DNA from: WHSW01 sp963742205
GTDB taxonomy: Bacteria > Actinomycetota > Thermoleophilia > Solirubrobacterales > 70-9
NCBI GenBank assembly: GCA_963742205.1
Contig: CAVUKZ010000009.1
Location: forward strand, 62,001-126,000
Length of the DNA: 64,000 nucleotides
Reading direction: 5' to 3'
Under the pieces are notes generated by a model, which did not search any database, was not told the DNA's origin, and saw only the letters and a program-made list of their open reading frames with translations. This document shows, in pieces, positions 26,011 to 34,610 of the stretch. The position numbers and the translations under genes are program-made. Position 1 is the first letter of the stretch; each line of letters starts with the position of its first letter.

Positions 26011-27110
26011 TCAGGGCGCGGGGAGCGTCCAGCCGTCCACGCGCGGGAACCGCCCATCGCCGTCGCCGCCGGGGTCGAATTGCTCGGAGATCCGGTCGAA
26101 CGCGACCACGTGCCGAGGGTGCTCGACGTCGATGAACAGCCACTGGTCGGCCGCGGGCCAGCCGACCAGGAGCCAGCGGCCGTCCGGTGACCAGGTCGGG
26201 CCGGTGAGGCGGCCGTGGGCGGCGAACAGCACCCTTCCGGCGCCCGCGTTGCCGCTCACGAGCAAGCGGTCGCGGCCGCTGTCGCGGTCCAGCCGCGCGG
26301 TCTGCGAGCCGTCCGGCGAGCCCTGGGCCTCGACCCGCAGGCGGTCCTCCGGCAGCGTTGGGACCTGCTCGCCGGTGTCCGCGTTGACGCGTGCGGACGC
26401 GTCCGGACCCGTCGCGGTAGCTGAGCATGTAGGGACCGAGCCCCGTGCCCGGGTCGAGCTTCGACTCGGTCGCCGGGCGCCACGCCGGTGCCACCGGGTC
26501 GACGCCGCGGGCGATCAGGCGGTCGCTGTCGGAGCTGCCGTCGCCGGCGATCACCCGCAGGTCGTCGCCGCTGCGATAGGCGATCCGCGTGTCGAGCGTG
26601 GTCCCCGTCCACCGCGGATCGGCGACCGGGCCCGGCGCGGTGTAGCGTCCAGCGGACGTCGCCGTCGGGCTCCAGCGCCACCAACTGGCGGCCCTCCGCG
26701 GCGACGACGTAGACGCCGTTGGGCGACCAGGCAGCCGCGTCGTAGTCGCCGAGCAGCCGCTTGGAGCCGTCGTCGCCGACCAGCCAGACGCCGTTCGGCG
26801 ACGAGACCAGCAGCTCGCCGGCCGCCGGCAGCGAGCGCAGCGCCGGCTTCGCGTCCGGCTCGCCGATCCCGACCACGTCGGAGACCAGGTCGCCCACCTT
26901 CGCCCCGGCGGGGCTGAGGCCGATCGCCAGCGCCACCGCGCCGCCGGCGAGGGCGAGCGCCAGCCGCCGCGTGCGGCGGTCGGGGCGCACCGGGGTGCGC
27001 TCCTCGTACGCGGCTCGCACGACGTCCCAGGAGCGCTCCTCGACCTCGGCCTCGTCGGGCGCCCGCAGGTCGCGAAGCCGCTGCGAGAGCTCGCGCTCGT
27101 CGCGCTTCAC
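26011..27110 (-). CDS. Membrane-anchored beta-propeller protein, candidate anti-sigma factor; two frameshifts
   Basis: Starts with a GTG overlapping the sigma-factor stop. The first 50 residues are charged and cytoplasmic (KRDERELSQRLRDLRAPDEA), a single membrane helix follows (RLALALAGGAVALAIGLSPAG), then an outside region of WD40/TolB-like blades (NGVWLVGDDGSKRLLGDYDA, AAWSPNGVYVVAAEG, GPTWSPDGRWLLVGW). One extra base near 26645 and another near 26402 must be skipped; the corrected joins read RWTYTAPGPVADPRW and YRDGSDASARVNAD. Corrected length is about 365. Position directly after an ECF sigma gene and the cytoplasm-helix-sensor layout suggest an anti-sigma factor; no zinc-binding ASD motif is seen. 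Confidence 0.7.
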
Positions 27111-27694
27111 GACCCGGCCTCCGCCGCCTCGATCGCCGGGCGCAGCCGATCGAGCCCGCGCCGCAGGCGCGAGTTGACCGTGCCCCGCGGGACGCCGAGG
27201 ATCTCGCCGATCTCGCCGGGCGTGTACTCGAGCACGTAGCGGAGCACCACCACGGCCCGGTGCTCGGGGCCGAGGTCGGCGAGGGCCGCGAGCAGCTCCT
27301 CGGAGATCGCGTCGGGCGGCTCGGCGGCCGCCTCGGTGCCGGTCGCGGGTAGCGCGCTCTCGGCGCGCAGGGCCCGCGCCCGCGCGAAATCGATCGAGCG
27401 GTTGACCGTGATCCGGTGCAGCCACGGCCCAAACGGGCGCCCGCGGTCGAAGCGGTCGAGCGCTCGGATCGCTGCCAAAAACGACTCCTGGGCGATGTCC
27501 TCGGCGGCGGCCGAGTCGCCGACGACCAGGTAGGCGGCTCGGTGGGCGCGGCGCCAATGACGACGGAAGAGCTCCTCGAGCGCCTCGGCCGAGCCTCGCT
27601 GAGCGTCGCGCACGAGCGCTCCCTCGCGCCGTTGGCGCGGCAGCCCTGCGCGCAGCAGGGCCGGAAGTCGCTCCGAGGTCTCGTCGACGCTCAT
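27107..27694 (-). CDS. ECF-type RNA polymerase sigma factor
   Basis: Extracytoplasmic-function sigma-70 factor, 195 residues from the ATG at 27694. Region 2 has EALEELFRRHWRRAHRAAYL, EDIAQESFLAAIRALDRFD and PFGPWLHRITVNRSID. Region 4 has LGPEHRAVVVLRYVLEYTPG and EIGEILGVPRGTVNSRLRRG, a normal helix-turn-helix. As written, the open frame continues upstream without a stop into the M14 peptidase gene; see the findings. It is followed by, and overlaps (GTGA), a membrane protein that is its probable anti-sigma factor. Confidence 0.92.
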   Translation of the reverse strand: MSVDETSERLPALLRAGLPRQRREGALVRDAQRGSAEALEELFRRHWRRAHRAAYLVVGDSAAAEDIAQESFLAAIRALDRFDRGRPFGPWLHRITVNRSIDFARARALRAESALPATGTEAAAEPPDAISEELLAALADLGPEHRAVVVLRYVLEYTPGEIGEILGVPRGTVNSRLRRGLDRLRPAIEAAEAGS

Positions 27695-28540
27695 CGCCGA
27701 CCACGATTGTCCCGCGAGTGCTGCGATCGCCGCGTCAGCCATCCGCCGCAGCTCGCCGGCGAGGTCGAAGATCGCGCGTCCGTGTCGGTCCGCGTGGGCC
27801 GGGCCGCCGCTCGGCAGCTCGACCACGAACGAGCTGGTGCCTGCGAAGCGGTGGTTCTGCCAGTTGGGCGCGGTCCCGGCCAGCCAGGGCATGCGAAAGA
27901 ACGGCTCCCCCGAGAGCCGCGCGTAGTCGCGGGCGGCGGGGACGCTCGGGCCCCAGGCGCGCACGAGCCGCTCCGGCTCCTGGTGAAACCAGATCGTGAC
28001 GTCGGGACGCAGGGCGCGGATCAGCCGCCTGGCGATCCGGGTCTCGGGCTCGGAGAAGGGGGCCGGGCCGGAGTACTGGAGGTCGCCGGGGGCGCCGATC
28101 GGGCGCCAGCCGGAGGCGAAGTTGCGGTTGAGGTCGACGCCGTCCGCGTTCGTCCGCGTCCCAGCCGCCCGCCCGTCCGGATTCAGGTTGCGGACCAGGA
28201 CCAGCCCGTCGCCGTACGGCGGACAGCCGCGTTCGGCGCGGTGCAGGGCGCCGATCCCGGCGCACTCGTCGCCGTGGATGCAGCCGAAGGCCAGCACCAG
28301 CGGCCCGCCGCCGTCGCCGCCGCGGGCGTTGCCGATGCCGTTGCGGGCCACGGCGCGGATCGGCCGCCCCTCCACGGAGCGGCCCACGGTCACCCTCGCG
28401 GTGCGCACGACCGCTCGGTGGGGCGCGACGGCGGCCTCGAGCCGCGCGATCGGCGGCTCGCGCGCCTCGGGCTGGGGCGGCGAGCCGCCGCCGCCGGCGC
28501 CGAACGCCGCCGCCAGCGCGGCCGCGAGCACGGCGATCAA
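27691..28540 (-). CDS. Secreted M14-family zinc carboxypeptidase-like protein
   Basis: Exported metallopeptidase-like protein. The TTG at 28540 overlaps the upstream gene's stop as TTGA and starts a signal peptide (MIAVLAAALAAAFGAGGGG). Zinc ligands are in LAFGCIHGDECAG; the substrate-binding Asn-Arg pair is in GVDLNRNFASGW; another His is in IWFHQEPERL; and the catalytic Glu is probably in TSSFVVELPSG. About 282 residues. The frame as written has no stop before the sigma gene. Deleting one base near the end would bring a TGA into frame overlapping the sigma ATG (ATGA), matching the rest of the operon. It may cleave cell-wall peptides or another peptide signal (inference). Confidence 0.8.
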
Positions 28541-29539
28541 GCCGGGGCGCCCGGTCGCCGCCGCACCGCGAGGAAGGCGGCGGCAGCCAGCAGCAGCACC
28601 CCGCCGCCGATCGCCAGCGGCGCCACCCACTCGGCTCCCGCTCCGGCGGTTTCATCGTCGGCGCTCGCGCCACTCTCCGCCTCGGGCGGCTGGCTGACCT
28701 CGAACGTCCGCGGGTCGACGAGCGCGAGCGGCTGGCGGGCGTTGCGCACCGTCAGCGCCCCGGTGGCCGGGTCGGCATCGAGCGTGAGCCGGTAGTAGGA
28801 GTTGCCCTCCCCGATGCCCTCGAGGTCGATGCACTGGGCCGTCCCGGACGCGGTGTCGAGGGCGTGCACGAAGGTCTCGTCGCCCCCGCCGTAGAGCGTG
28901 TAAGACCAGGCGCCGTCCGGGCTGTAGGCGCGCGAGAGCGGCTGGCCGGTCATCTTCTCGTCGGGCTCGTCGGGATCGACGATCGCCCCGCCCCGGAACT
29001 CGCCCGCGCCGACGTCGTAGCGGCGCACCCGGTAGTCGAGCGGCCGCCGCGCGCTCGCGTACTGCGACGAGGTACAGCGAGCGGCCGTCCGGCGAGATCG
29101 CGTCGAAGCTGAAGATCCCGTCGAGCTCGAGGTGCCGGCGCGGCTTCAGCGAGTGGGTGTCGACCAGGAGCATCTCGGTCGGGCTCGTCGGCAGCCCGCG
29201 ATGGTCGTAGTCGGTCCTCACCAGGACCAGTCGGCGCCCGTTCGCCGACAGCCCGCCGGCGTCGCCCAGCCAGGTCACGGCGGGCAGGGTCCAGCCGCTC
29301 CCGATCCGCTCCACTCGCCTGATGGAGCCGCCGTCGGTGCGGATCTGCTCGAGCACGGTGCCGCTCGAGCCGGCGTCGACGGTCGCGTAGCGGTACTCCG
29401 AGCCGGGCGCGGTGACGCCGCCGGCGCCGTAGGTGCCGCCGAGAATCACCGGCCCGCCCGAGGCCGAGGCGGTGGAGGCGGCGAGCAGTCCGGCGCAGAG
29501 GCCGAGGGCGATCGAGGTCGCGAGCGTGACGGTTTTCAT
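28537..29539 (-). CDS. Exported, C-terminally membrane-anchored propeller-type protein; one frameshift
   Basis: Unnamed protein, about 333 residues after correction. The ATG at 29539 starts a signal peptide (KTVTLATSIALGLCAGLLA, ASTASASGG). Repeats such as GGLSANGRRLVLVRTDYDH, FDAISPDGRSLYLV and RAYSPDGAWSYTLYGGG look like beta-propeller blades. One extra base near 29064 is skipped to read LVQYASARRPLDYRVRRYDV. The end has a helix (VAPLAIGGGVLLLAAAAFLA) and an Arg-rich tail, like a type I membrane protein. First gene of the peptidase/sigma operon, so it could be the outside sensor or the ligand reservoir. Function unknown. Confidence 0.72.
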
Positions 29540-29591
29540 GAACCCGATACGGTCGCCGGCCCCCGAGAGGTCCCCTGCCACACTCGAACCG

Positions 29592-31127
29592 ATGACCGGC
29601 AGGGAGCGGCTCACGCTGATCGCGACCATCCTCGGCTCGGGGATCGTCTTTTTGGACGCCACGGTCGTGAACGTCGCGCTGCCGACGATTCAAGACGACC
29701 TCCACACCGGGCTCGCCGGCCAGCAGTGGGTGGTCGAGGCCTACATGCTCACCCTGGTCTCGCTCCTGCTCGTCGGCGGCTCGCTCGGCGACCTCTTCGG
29801 CCGCCGGCGGATGTTCGTCAGCGGCCTCGTCGGCTTCGCCGTCTGCTCGGTGCTCTGCGCGGTCGCGCCCACCGACGAGGCCCTGGTCGCCGCCCGGGCT
29901 CTGCAGGGCATCGCCGGCGCCCTGCTCGTCCCTGGATCGCTGGCGATCCTGGCCGCGACGTTCGAGGGCGAGGCGCGCGGGCGCGCCGTCGGGCTGTGGA
30001 CGGCCTGGGCCGGGATCTCGACCCTCTTCGGCCCCGCGGGTGGCGGCCTGCTGATCGAGATCGACTGGCGGTTCATCTTCTGGGTCAACGTGCCGCTCGT
30101 GGCCCTCACCGTGTGGGTGGCGCTGCGCGCGGTGCCCGAGAGCTCCGACCCCGAGGCCGTCCACGGCATCGACGGGGTCGGGATCCTGCTCTCGGCGCTC
30201 GGCCTCGCCGGCCCCACCTTCGCGCTGATCGAGCAGCCGCTCTACGGCTTCGGCGATCCCCTGGTCTGGGTCCCTCTGGTCGGGGGTCTGCTCTGCCTGG
30301 CCGCCTTCGTCTGGTGGGAATCGCGCACGCGGGCGCCGCTGCTGCCGCTGTCGCTGTTTCGGTCCCACAACTTCAGCAGCGTCAACCTCGCGACCCTCTG
30401 CGTCTACGCCGGCCTCGGGGGGTCGACGTTCTTCATCACCCTGTTCCTGCAGCAGGTGGCGGGCTACAGCGCCTTCGAGGCCGGCGCCGCGACGACCCCG
30501 ATCACCGTGATGATGTTCGTGCTGTCGGGGCGCTTCGGGGCGCTCGCCTCGCGGATCGGGCCGCGATTGCCGATGACCTTCGGCCCGCTGCTCGCCGCCG
30601 CGGCGCTCGTGCTCTTGGTCCGCATCGACGCCACGCCCGACTACCTCACCGACGTCCTGCCGTCGATGGTCGTCTTCGGGCTCGGGCTCTCGATGACCGT
30701 CGCGCCGCTGACGACGACGGTCCTCGACGCCGTCGACGAGCGCCGCGTGGGCGTCGCCTCGGGCGTCAACAACGCCGTCTCCAGGGTCGCGATGGTGCTG
30801 GCGATTGCGGCGCTGGGCGCCGCCGTGTCGGCCCAATTCGCCTCCTCGATCGACGACCACACCGCCGGTACGCAGCTCAGCGCCAAGGCGGCCGACGCGA
30901 TCGACGGCGCCAAGGAGCAGCCGCTCTCGGGAGGCGACGTCGGCGACGTCCCGGCGGCCGAGGCGGCCCCGGTGAGCGCCGCGATCGTCGAGTCGTCGGA
31001 GTCGGCGTTTCACCTCGGGATGCTGCTCGCCGCCGGGCTGCTGGTCGCGGGCGGGACGGTGGCGCTGGTCGGCGTCCGCAACCCCGAGCGACCGAAGGCG
31101 GGCGAGCCGGCCATGGCGCCTTCCTGA
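29592..31127 (+). CDS. MFS drug-efflux transporter, DHA2 (EmrB/QacA) family
   Basis: Proton-driven exporter with about 14 membrane segments, 511 residues from the ATG at 29592. Motif A-like GGSLGDLFGRRRMFVSG, the FLDATVVNVALPTIQDDL start of helix 1 (motif D1), ARALQGIAGALLVPGSLAI (motif C region) and IDWRFIFWVNVPL are DHA2 hallmarks. A long, polar, Ala/Asp-rich loop (about 420-475) precedes the last helix. Divergent from the propeller gene, with 52 nt between starts, so regulation by the ECF factor is possible but unproven. Substrate unknown. Confidence 0.9.
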   Translation: MTGRERLTLIATILGSGIVFLDATVVNVALPTIQDDLHTGLAGQQWVVEAYMLTLVSLLLVGGSLGDLFGRRRMFVSGLVGFAVCSVLCAVAPTDEALVAARALQGIAGALLVPGSLAILAATFEGEARGRAVGLWTAWAGISTLFGPAGGGLLIEIDWRFIFWVNVPLVALTVWVALRAVPESSDPEAVHGIDGVGILLSALGLAGPTFALIEQPLYGFGDPLVWVPLVGGLLCLAAFVWWESRTRAPLLPLSLFRSHNFSSVNLATLCVYAGLGGSTFFITLFLQQVAGYSAFEAGAATTPITVMMFVLSGRFGALASRIGPRLPMTFGPLLAAAALVLLVRIDATPDYLTDVLPSMVVFGLGLSMTVAPLTTTVLDAVDERRVGVASGVNNAVSRVAMVLAIAALGAAVSAQFASSIDDHTAGTQLSAKAADAIDGAKEQPLSGGDVGDVPAAEAAPVSAAIVESSESAFHLGMLLAAGLLVAGGTVALVGVRNPERPKAGEPAMAPS

Positions 31128-31144
31128 CCGACGCCGCCGGTCAC

Positions 31145-31150
31145 TACATT
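31145..31150 (+). promoter_or_regulatory. -10 box for leaderless trpS transcript
   Basis: TACATT ends 8 nt before the trpS GTG in the 31-nt gap after the MFS gene. There is no room for a T-box leader. Confidence 0.45.
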
Positions 31151-31158
31151 CCCCGCGC

Positions 31159-32166
31159 GTGAGGATCTTCAGCGGCATCCAGCCCACCGGGCGCAAGCAC
31201 CTCGGCAACTACATCGGCGCCATCCGCCAGTACGTCACGGGACAGGAGCGGGCGGACGACGGCGAGTCGATCTACTGCATCGTCGACCTGCACGCGCTCT
31301 CGGTCGCCTACGACCCGGCCGAGCTTCGCGAGCGCCTCTACGACACGACCGCGATCCTGATCGCCGCCGGATTGGACCCCGGGCGGTGCGTCCTCTTTCG
31401 CCAGTCCGACGTTCGGGAGCACACCGAGCTCACCTGGCTGCTGTCGGCCGTCACGGCGCACGGCGACCTCAACCGCATGACCCAGTTCAAGGACAAGTCG
31501 GCCAAGCAGCGCGAGCTGGTGTCCGCGGCGCTCTTCCTCTATCCCGTGCTGCAGGCCGCCGACGTGCTCGCGTACAAGGCCGACGAGGTTCCCGTGGGCG
31601 ACGATCAGCGCCAGCACGTCGAGTTGATGCGCGAGATCGCCCGGCGCTTCAACGAGCGCTTTGCTCCGGACACCCCGATCCTGGTCGAGCCGGAGCACCG
31701 GATCCCCAAGATCGGCGGCCGGGTGATGGACCTGCAGGACCCGACGATGAAGATGTCGACCACCGGCGGCACCGGGCAGGGGACGGTCCTCGTACTGGAC
31801 CCCGAGGACGTGGTCCGCAAGAAGGTGATGAGCGCCGTGACGGACTCGGGATCCGAGGTCGTTCGAGGCTCGGGCAAGGAGGGGATCGGGAACCTGATCG
31901 AGGTCCTCTCGGTGATCCGCGAGGTCGAGCCGGAGGCGATCGAGCGCGAGTTCGAGGGCTCCGGATACGGCGACTTCAAGCGCGCCGTGGCCGATGCCGT
32001 GGTCGAGTACCTGGCGCCGGTGCGCGAGCGCTACGACCAGCTGCGCGCCGACGAGGACGAGCTCGAGGCGATCCTGGCCGGCGGGGCCGAGAAGGCCCGC
32101 GCGATGGCGGCGCCGACCGTGGCCGAGGTCCGCGACGCGATGGGCGTCGGCCCGCCTCGGGGCTAG
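31159..32166 (+). CDS. trpS: Tryptophanyl-tRNA synthetase
   Basis: Class I synthetase charging tRNA-Trp. The GTG gives 335 residues starting RIFSGIQPTGRKHLGNYIGA, in which KHLGN is the HIGH-equivalent motif. YPVLQAADVLAYKADEVPVG and QRQHVELMREIARRFNERF form the Trp/dimer region. The KMSKS loop reads DPTMKMSTTGGTGQG, i.e. KMSTT, then VRKKVMSAVTDSGSEV. Catalytic Lys and Met are kept. No second trpS is in the window. First gene of a run to scpAB and rluB, though scpA has its own -10 box. Confidence 0.95.
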   Translation: MRIFSGIQPTGRKHLGNYIGAIRQYVTGQERADDGESIYCIVDLHALSVAYDPAELRERLYDTTAILIAAGLDPGRCVLFRQSDVREHTELTWLLSAVTAHGDLNRMTQFKDKSAKQRELVSAALFLYPVLQAADVLAYKADEVPVGDDQRQHVELMREIARRFNERFAPDTPILVEPEHRIPKIGGRVMDLQDPTMKMSTTGGTGQGTVLVLDPEDVVRKKVMSAVTDSGSEVVRGSGKEGIGNLIEVLSVIREVEPEAIEREFEGSGYGDFKRAVADAVVEYLAPVRERYDQLRADEDELEAILAGGAEKARAMAAPTVAEVRDAMGVGPPRG

Positions 32167-32179
32167 CCGACGCTCCCTC

Positions 32180-32185
32180 TAATGT
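32180..32185 (+). promoter_or_regulatory. -10 box for leaderless scpA transcript
   Basis: TAATGT ends 7 nt before the scpA ATG, in the 26-nt gap after trpS. Confidence 0.45.
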
Positions 32186-32192
32186 GCCGGAA

Positions 32193-32972
32193 ATGAGGGC
32201 CGCCGAGCTCGATCTCGACCTGGACGTATTCGCGGGTCCCTTCGACCTGCTGATGACCGTCGTCCTGCGCGAGGAGGTCGCGCTCGCCGAGGTGCAGCTC
32301 GGCGAGATCGTGATCGCCTACCTCGAGCGCGTTGAGGAGCGCGGCGAGCTCGACCTCGAGGCGGCGACCGAGTTCCTGCTCCTGATCGCCTCGCTGCTGG
32401 AGCTGAAGTCGCGGCTCCTGCTGCCGGCGCCCGAGGAGGAGGCGATCGAGCTCGCGCCCGAGGAGGCCGCCGAGGAGCTCCTCGCCCGGATGCTCGAGTA
32501 CCGCCGCTATCGCGACGCCGCCGCTGCGCTCGCCGAGCTCTACGCGGACGCGAGCGGCTACCTCTATCGCTCGGCCCCGCTGCCGCCGGAGCTCCGGCGG
32601 GTCGCCCTCGACGCGGCGCGCCCCAGCTACGAGCCCGAGCTGCTCGGGGTGTCGATCGGCGATCTCCTGCGCCACCCGCCGGCGCCGGACACCAGCCACA
32701 TCCGGCCGACGGTCTCGCTCGAACGCCGCCTGCGGGTGCTGCGAGAGCTGCTCGCCGGAGAGCGCTCCATCGACTTCGACCGCGCCTTCGGCGACGGCGA
32801 CAAGCTCACCCAGGCGGTGACCCTGTTCGCCCTTCTCGAGCTGCACAAGCAGGGCGAGGCGACCTGGGACCAGGGCGAGGTCTTCGGCCCGATAACGATC
32901 GAGGCGGTCCGAGATGAGCTCCCTGGAGCAGCACCGTCGAGGCGCTGCTCTTCCTCTCGCCGGAGCCGGTGA
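32193..32972 (+). CDS. scpA: Segregation and condensation protein A
   Basis: Kleisin subunit of the SMC-ScpAB condensin. The ATG gives 259 residues. The N-terminal domain LDVFAGPFDLLMTVVLREEV, then EFLLLIASLLELKSRLLLP, is the Smc-neck binding part; the middle is acidic, and the C-terminal winged helix is AVTLFALLELHKQGEATWDQ and FGPITIEAVRD. The last 13 residues (LPGAAPSRRCSSS...) are not conserved. The stop overlaps the GTG of scpB as GTGA. See scpB for a possible extra base that would also affect this C-terminus. Confidence 0.92.
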   Translation: MRAAELDLDLDVFAGPFDLLMTVVLREEVALAEVQLGEIVIAYLERVEERGELDLEAATEFLLLIASLLELKSRLLLPAPEEEAIELAPEEAAEELLARMLEYRRYRDAAAALAELYADASGYLYRSAPLPPELRRVALDAARPSYEPELLGVSIGDLLRHPPAPDTSHIRPTVSLERRLRVLRELLAGERSIDFDRAFGDGDKLTQAVTLFALLELHKQGEATWDQGEVFGPITIEAVRDELPGAAPSRRCSSSRRSR

Positions 32973-33478
32973 GCACGGCCGAGCTCGCCGCGGCCTGCGA
33001 CGCGACCGAGGCCGAGGTCGACCGGGCGCTCGACCTGCTGGGGTCGGGGCTCGAGGGCCGCGGCGTCGTCCTGCGCGAGGTCGCGGGCGGCCACACGCTC
33101 GCCGCGCACCCCGAGGCTGGTGACGCCGCGCGGCGCCTGCTCGCGCGCCCGAAGACGCCGCCGCTCACCCAGGCGCAGGCCGAGACGCTGGCGATCGTCG
33201 CCTACCTGCAGCCGGTCTCGCGGCCGGAGATCGCCCGCATCCGCGGCGTCGCCTCCGAGTCGGCGGTCCAGACGCTCTCCGAGCGCGGTCTGATCGAGGA
33301 GTCCGGCCGGTCGCGGTTCGGCGCCGTGATCCACCGCACGACGCCCCTGTTCGAGCGCCTCTTCGGCCTCTCGGGGCTGGACGCGTTGCCGGACCCGGCG
33401 CGCTTCGACCCCACGCCGGAGGTCGAGGCGGAGCTGCGCGAGCGGCTGCTGAAGGCCGGCGAGCAGCGCGCGCAGTAG
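32969..33478 (+). CDS. scpB: Segregation and condensation protein B (N-terminus uncertain)
   Basis: Winged-helix dimer that binds ScpA in the SMC complex. The GTG at 32969, overlapping the scpA stop, gives 169 residues: STAELAAACDATEAEVDRAL, PPLTQAQAETLAIVAYLQPV, SRPEIARIRGVASESAVQTL, GLIEESGRSRFGAVIHRTT. The canonical ScpB first helix is encoded just upstream in the same frame (TVEALLFLSPEPV) without an ATG/GTG/TTG. An ATG at 32914 (MSSLEQ) lies one frame away. Skipping one base near 32932 would give MSSLEQTVEALLFLSPEPV, a normal ScpB. The deposited sequence therefore probably truncates the protein by about 18 residues. Confidence 0.88.
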   Translation: MSTAELAAACDATEAEVDRALDLLGSGLEGRGVVLREVAGGHTLAAHPEAGDAARRLLARPKTPPLTQAQAETLAIVAYLQPVSRPEIARIRGVASESAVQTLSERGLIEESGRSRFGAVIHRTTPLFERLFGLSGLDALPDPARFDPTPEVEAELRERLLKAGEQRAQ

Positions 33479-33503
33479 CTAGCCGGTCACACCCCGAAGC
33501 GGC

Positions 33504-33509
33504 TAGCTT
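33504..33509 (+). promoter_or_regulatory. -10 box for leaderless rluB transcript
   Basis: TAGCTT ends 6 nt before the rluB ATG, in the 37-nt gap after scpB. Confidence 0.4.
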
Positions 33510-33515
33510 CGCTGG

Positions 33516-34212
33516 ATGCGGCTCGGAAAATACCTCGCGCACTCGGGCGTCGCCTCACGGCGCGGCTCGGAGGAGCTGATCGCCGCCGGCCGGGTCCGCG
33601 TTGCGGGGAAGGTCGTGCGCGACCCGGCGCGCGACGTCGACTTCGAGAGCGGGGTGGAGGTCGACGGGCGCCAGGTCGGCCCCGAGCCGCGCGAGGTCTG
33701 GATCCTCAACAAGCCCACGGGCGTGACCTCCACGGCGCGCGAGCCGGGGCGTCGGCGGGCCGTGACCGAGCTGATCGACTCCAACCGGCGCCTGTATCCG
33801 GTCGGTCGCCTCGACGCCGACTCGACCGGCCTCATCCTGGTCACCAACGACGGCGAACTCGCCAACCGGCTCACCCATCCGCGCTATCGCGTTCCCGCGT
33901 ACCTATCGGGCTCGCCTGCGGCGCGCGCCGACCGACGCCGATCTGGGGCGGCTGCGCAACGGGGTCAGGCTCGACGACGGCCTCACTGCGCCCGCACGGG
34001 TGCGCCGAGTCTCGGCGCGGGTGCTCGAGCTCACGATCCGCGAGGGTCGCAACCGCCAGGTGCGGCGGATGGCCGAGGCGATCGGCAACGAGGTGGTCGA
34101 GCTGGAGCGGATCGGCTTCGGGCCGCTGCGGCTCGAGGGGCTGGCGCTCGGGCAGTCGCGGCGCCTGCGCGCCGCCGAAGTGCGGCGGCTTTGGAAGGAT
34201 CCCCGCGGATGA
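33516..34212 (+). CDS. rluB: 23S rRNA pseudouridine synthase (RluB-like), one frameshift
   Basis: RsuA/RluB-family pseudouridine synthase. The S4 RNA-binding domain starts the protein (RLGKYLAHSGVASRRGSEEL), followed by EVWILNKPTGVTSTA and the catalytic Asp in GRLDADSTGLILVTNDGELA. One extra base at about 33900 must be skipped: after YRVPA the proper frame is TYRARLRRAPTDADLGRLRN and ELTIREGRNRQVRRMAEAIG. It ends at 34212 with ATGA overlap to the chorismate mutase gene. Corrected length is 231 residues. Next to scpAB, as in many bacteria. Confidence 0.9.
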
Positions 34213-34595
34213 GCGACGAGCAGCCGCAGCTCCGCGTCTGGGCCGTGCGCGGCGCCGTGCAGGCCGCGCGCAACGACGAGGAGTCGATCCTCGGCGCCAC
34301 CGAGGAGCTGATGCGCGAGCTGATGCGGCGCAACTCGCTCGAGCCCGACGACTTCGTCTCCGTGATCCTCACCACCACCGACGACCTCGACGCCCAGTTC
34401 CCCGCCGTCGGCGCCCGCGCCGTCGGCCTCGCGGGCGTGCCGTTGCTCGGCGGCCGCGAGATGAACGTCCCCGGGTCGATGGAGCGCGTGATCCGGGTCC
34501 TCGCCCACTACTACGCGCCCGCCCGGCAGGGCCCCGAACACGTGTACCTCGGCGAGACCCGCAGGTTGCGGGCCGACCTGCACCACGCCCAGTAG
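34209..34595 (+). CDS. aroH: Chorismate mutase, AroH type
   Basis: Trimeric monofunctional chorismate mutase converting chorismate to prephenate. The ATG overlapping the rluB stop gives 128 residues, the size of Bacillus AroH. Conserved residues appear in VWAVRGAVQAARNDEESIL (active-site Arg), DFVSVILTTTDDLDAQFP, LLGGREMNVPGSMERVIRVL (Glu and Arg of the site) and HVYLGETRRLR. It leads a cluster of aromatic amino-acid genes. Confidence 0.93.
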   Translation: MSDEQPQLRVWAVRGAVQAARNDEESILGATEELMRELMRRNSLEPDDFVSVILTTTDDLDAQFPAVGARAVGLAGVPLLGGREMNVPGSMERVIRVLAHYYAPARQGPEHVYLGETRRLRADLHHAQ

Positions 34596-34610
34596 CTTCG
34601 TTCGTTACCG

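Noticed and set aside
27107..28630. A true peptidase-sigma fusion protein of 507 residues
   Set aside because: It would join an exported domain to a DNA-binding cytoplasmic domain, and a single-base correction restores the usual ATGA junction.
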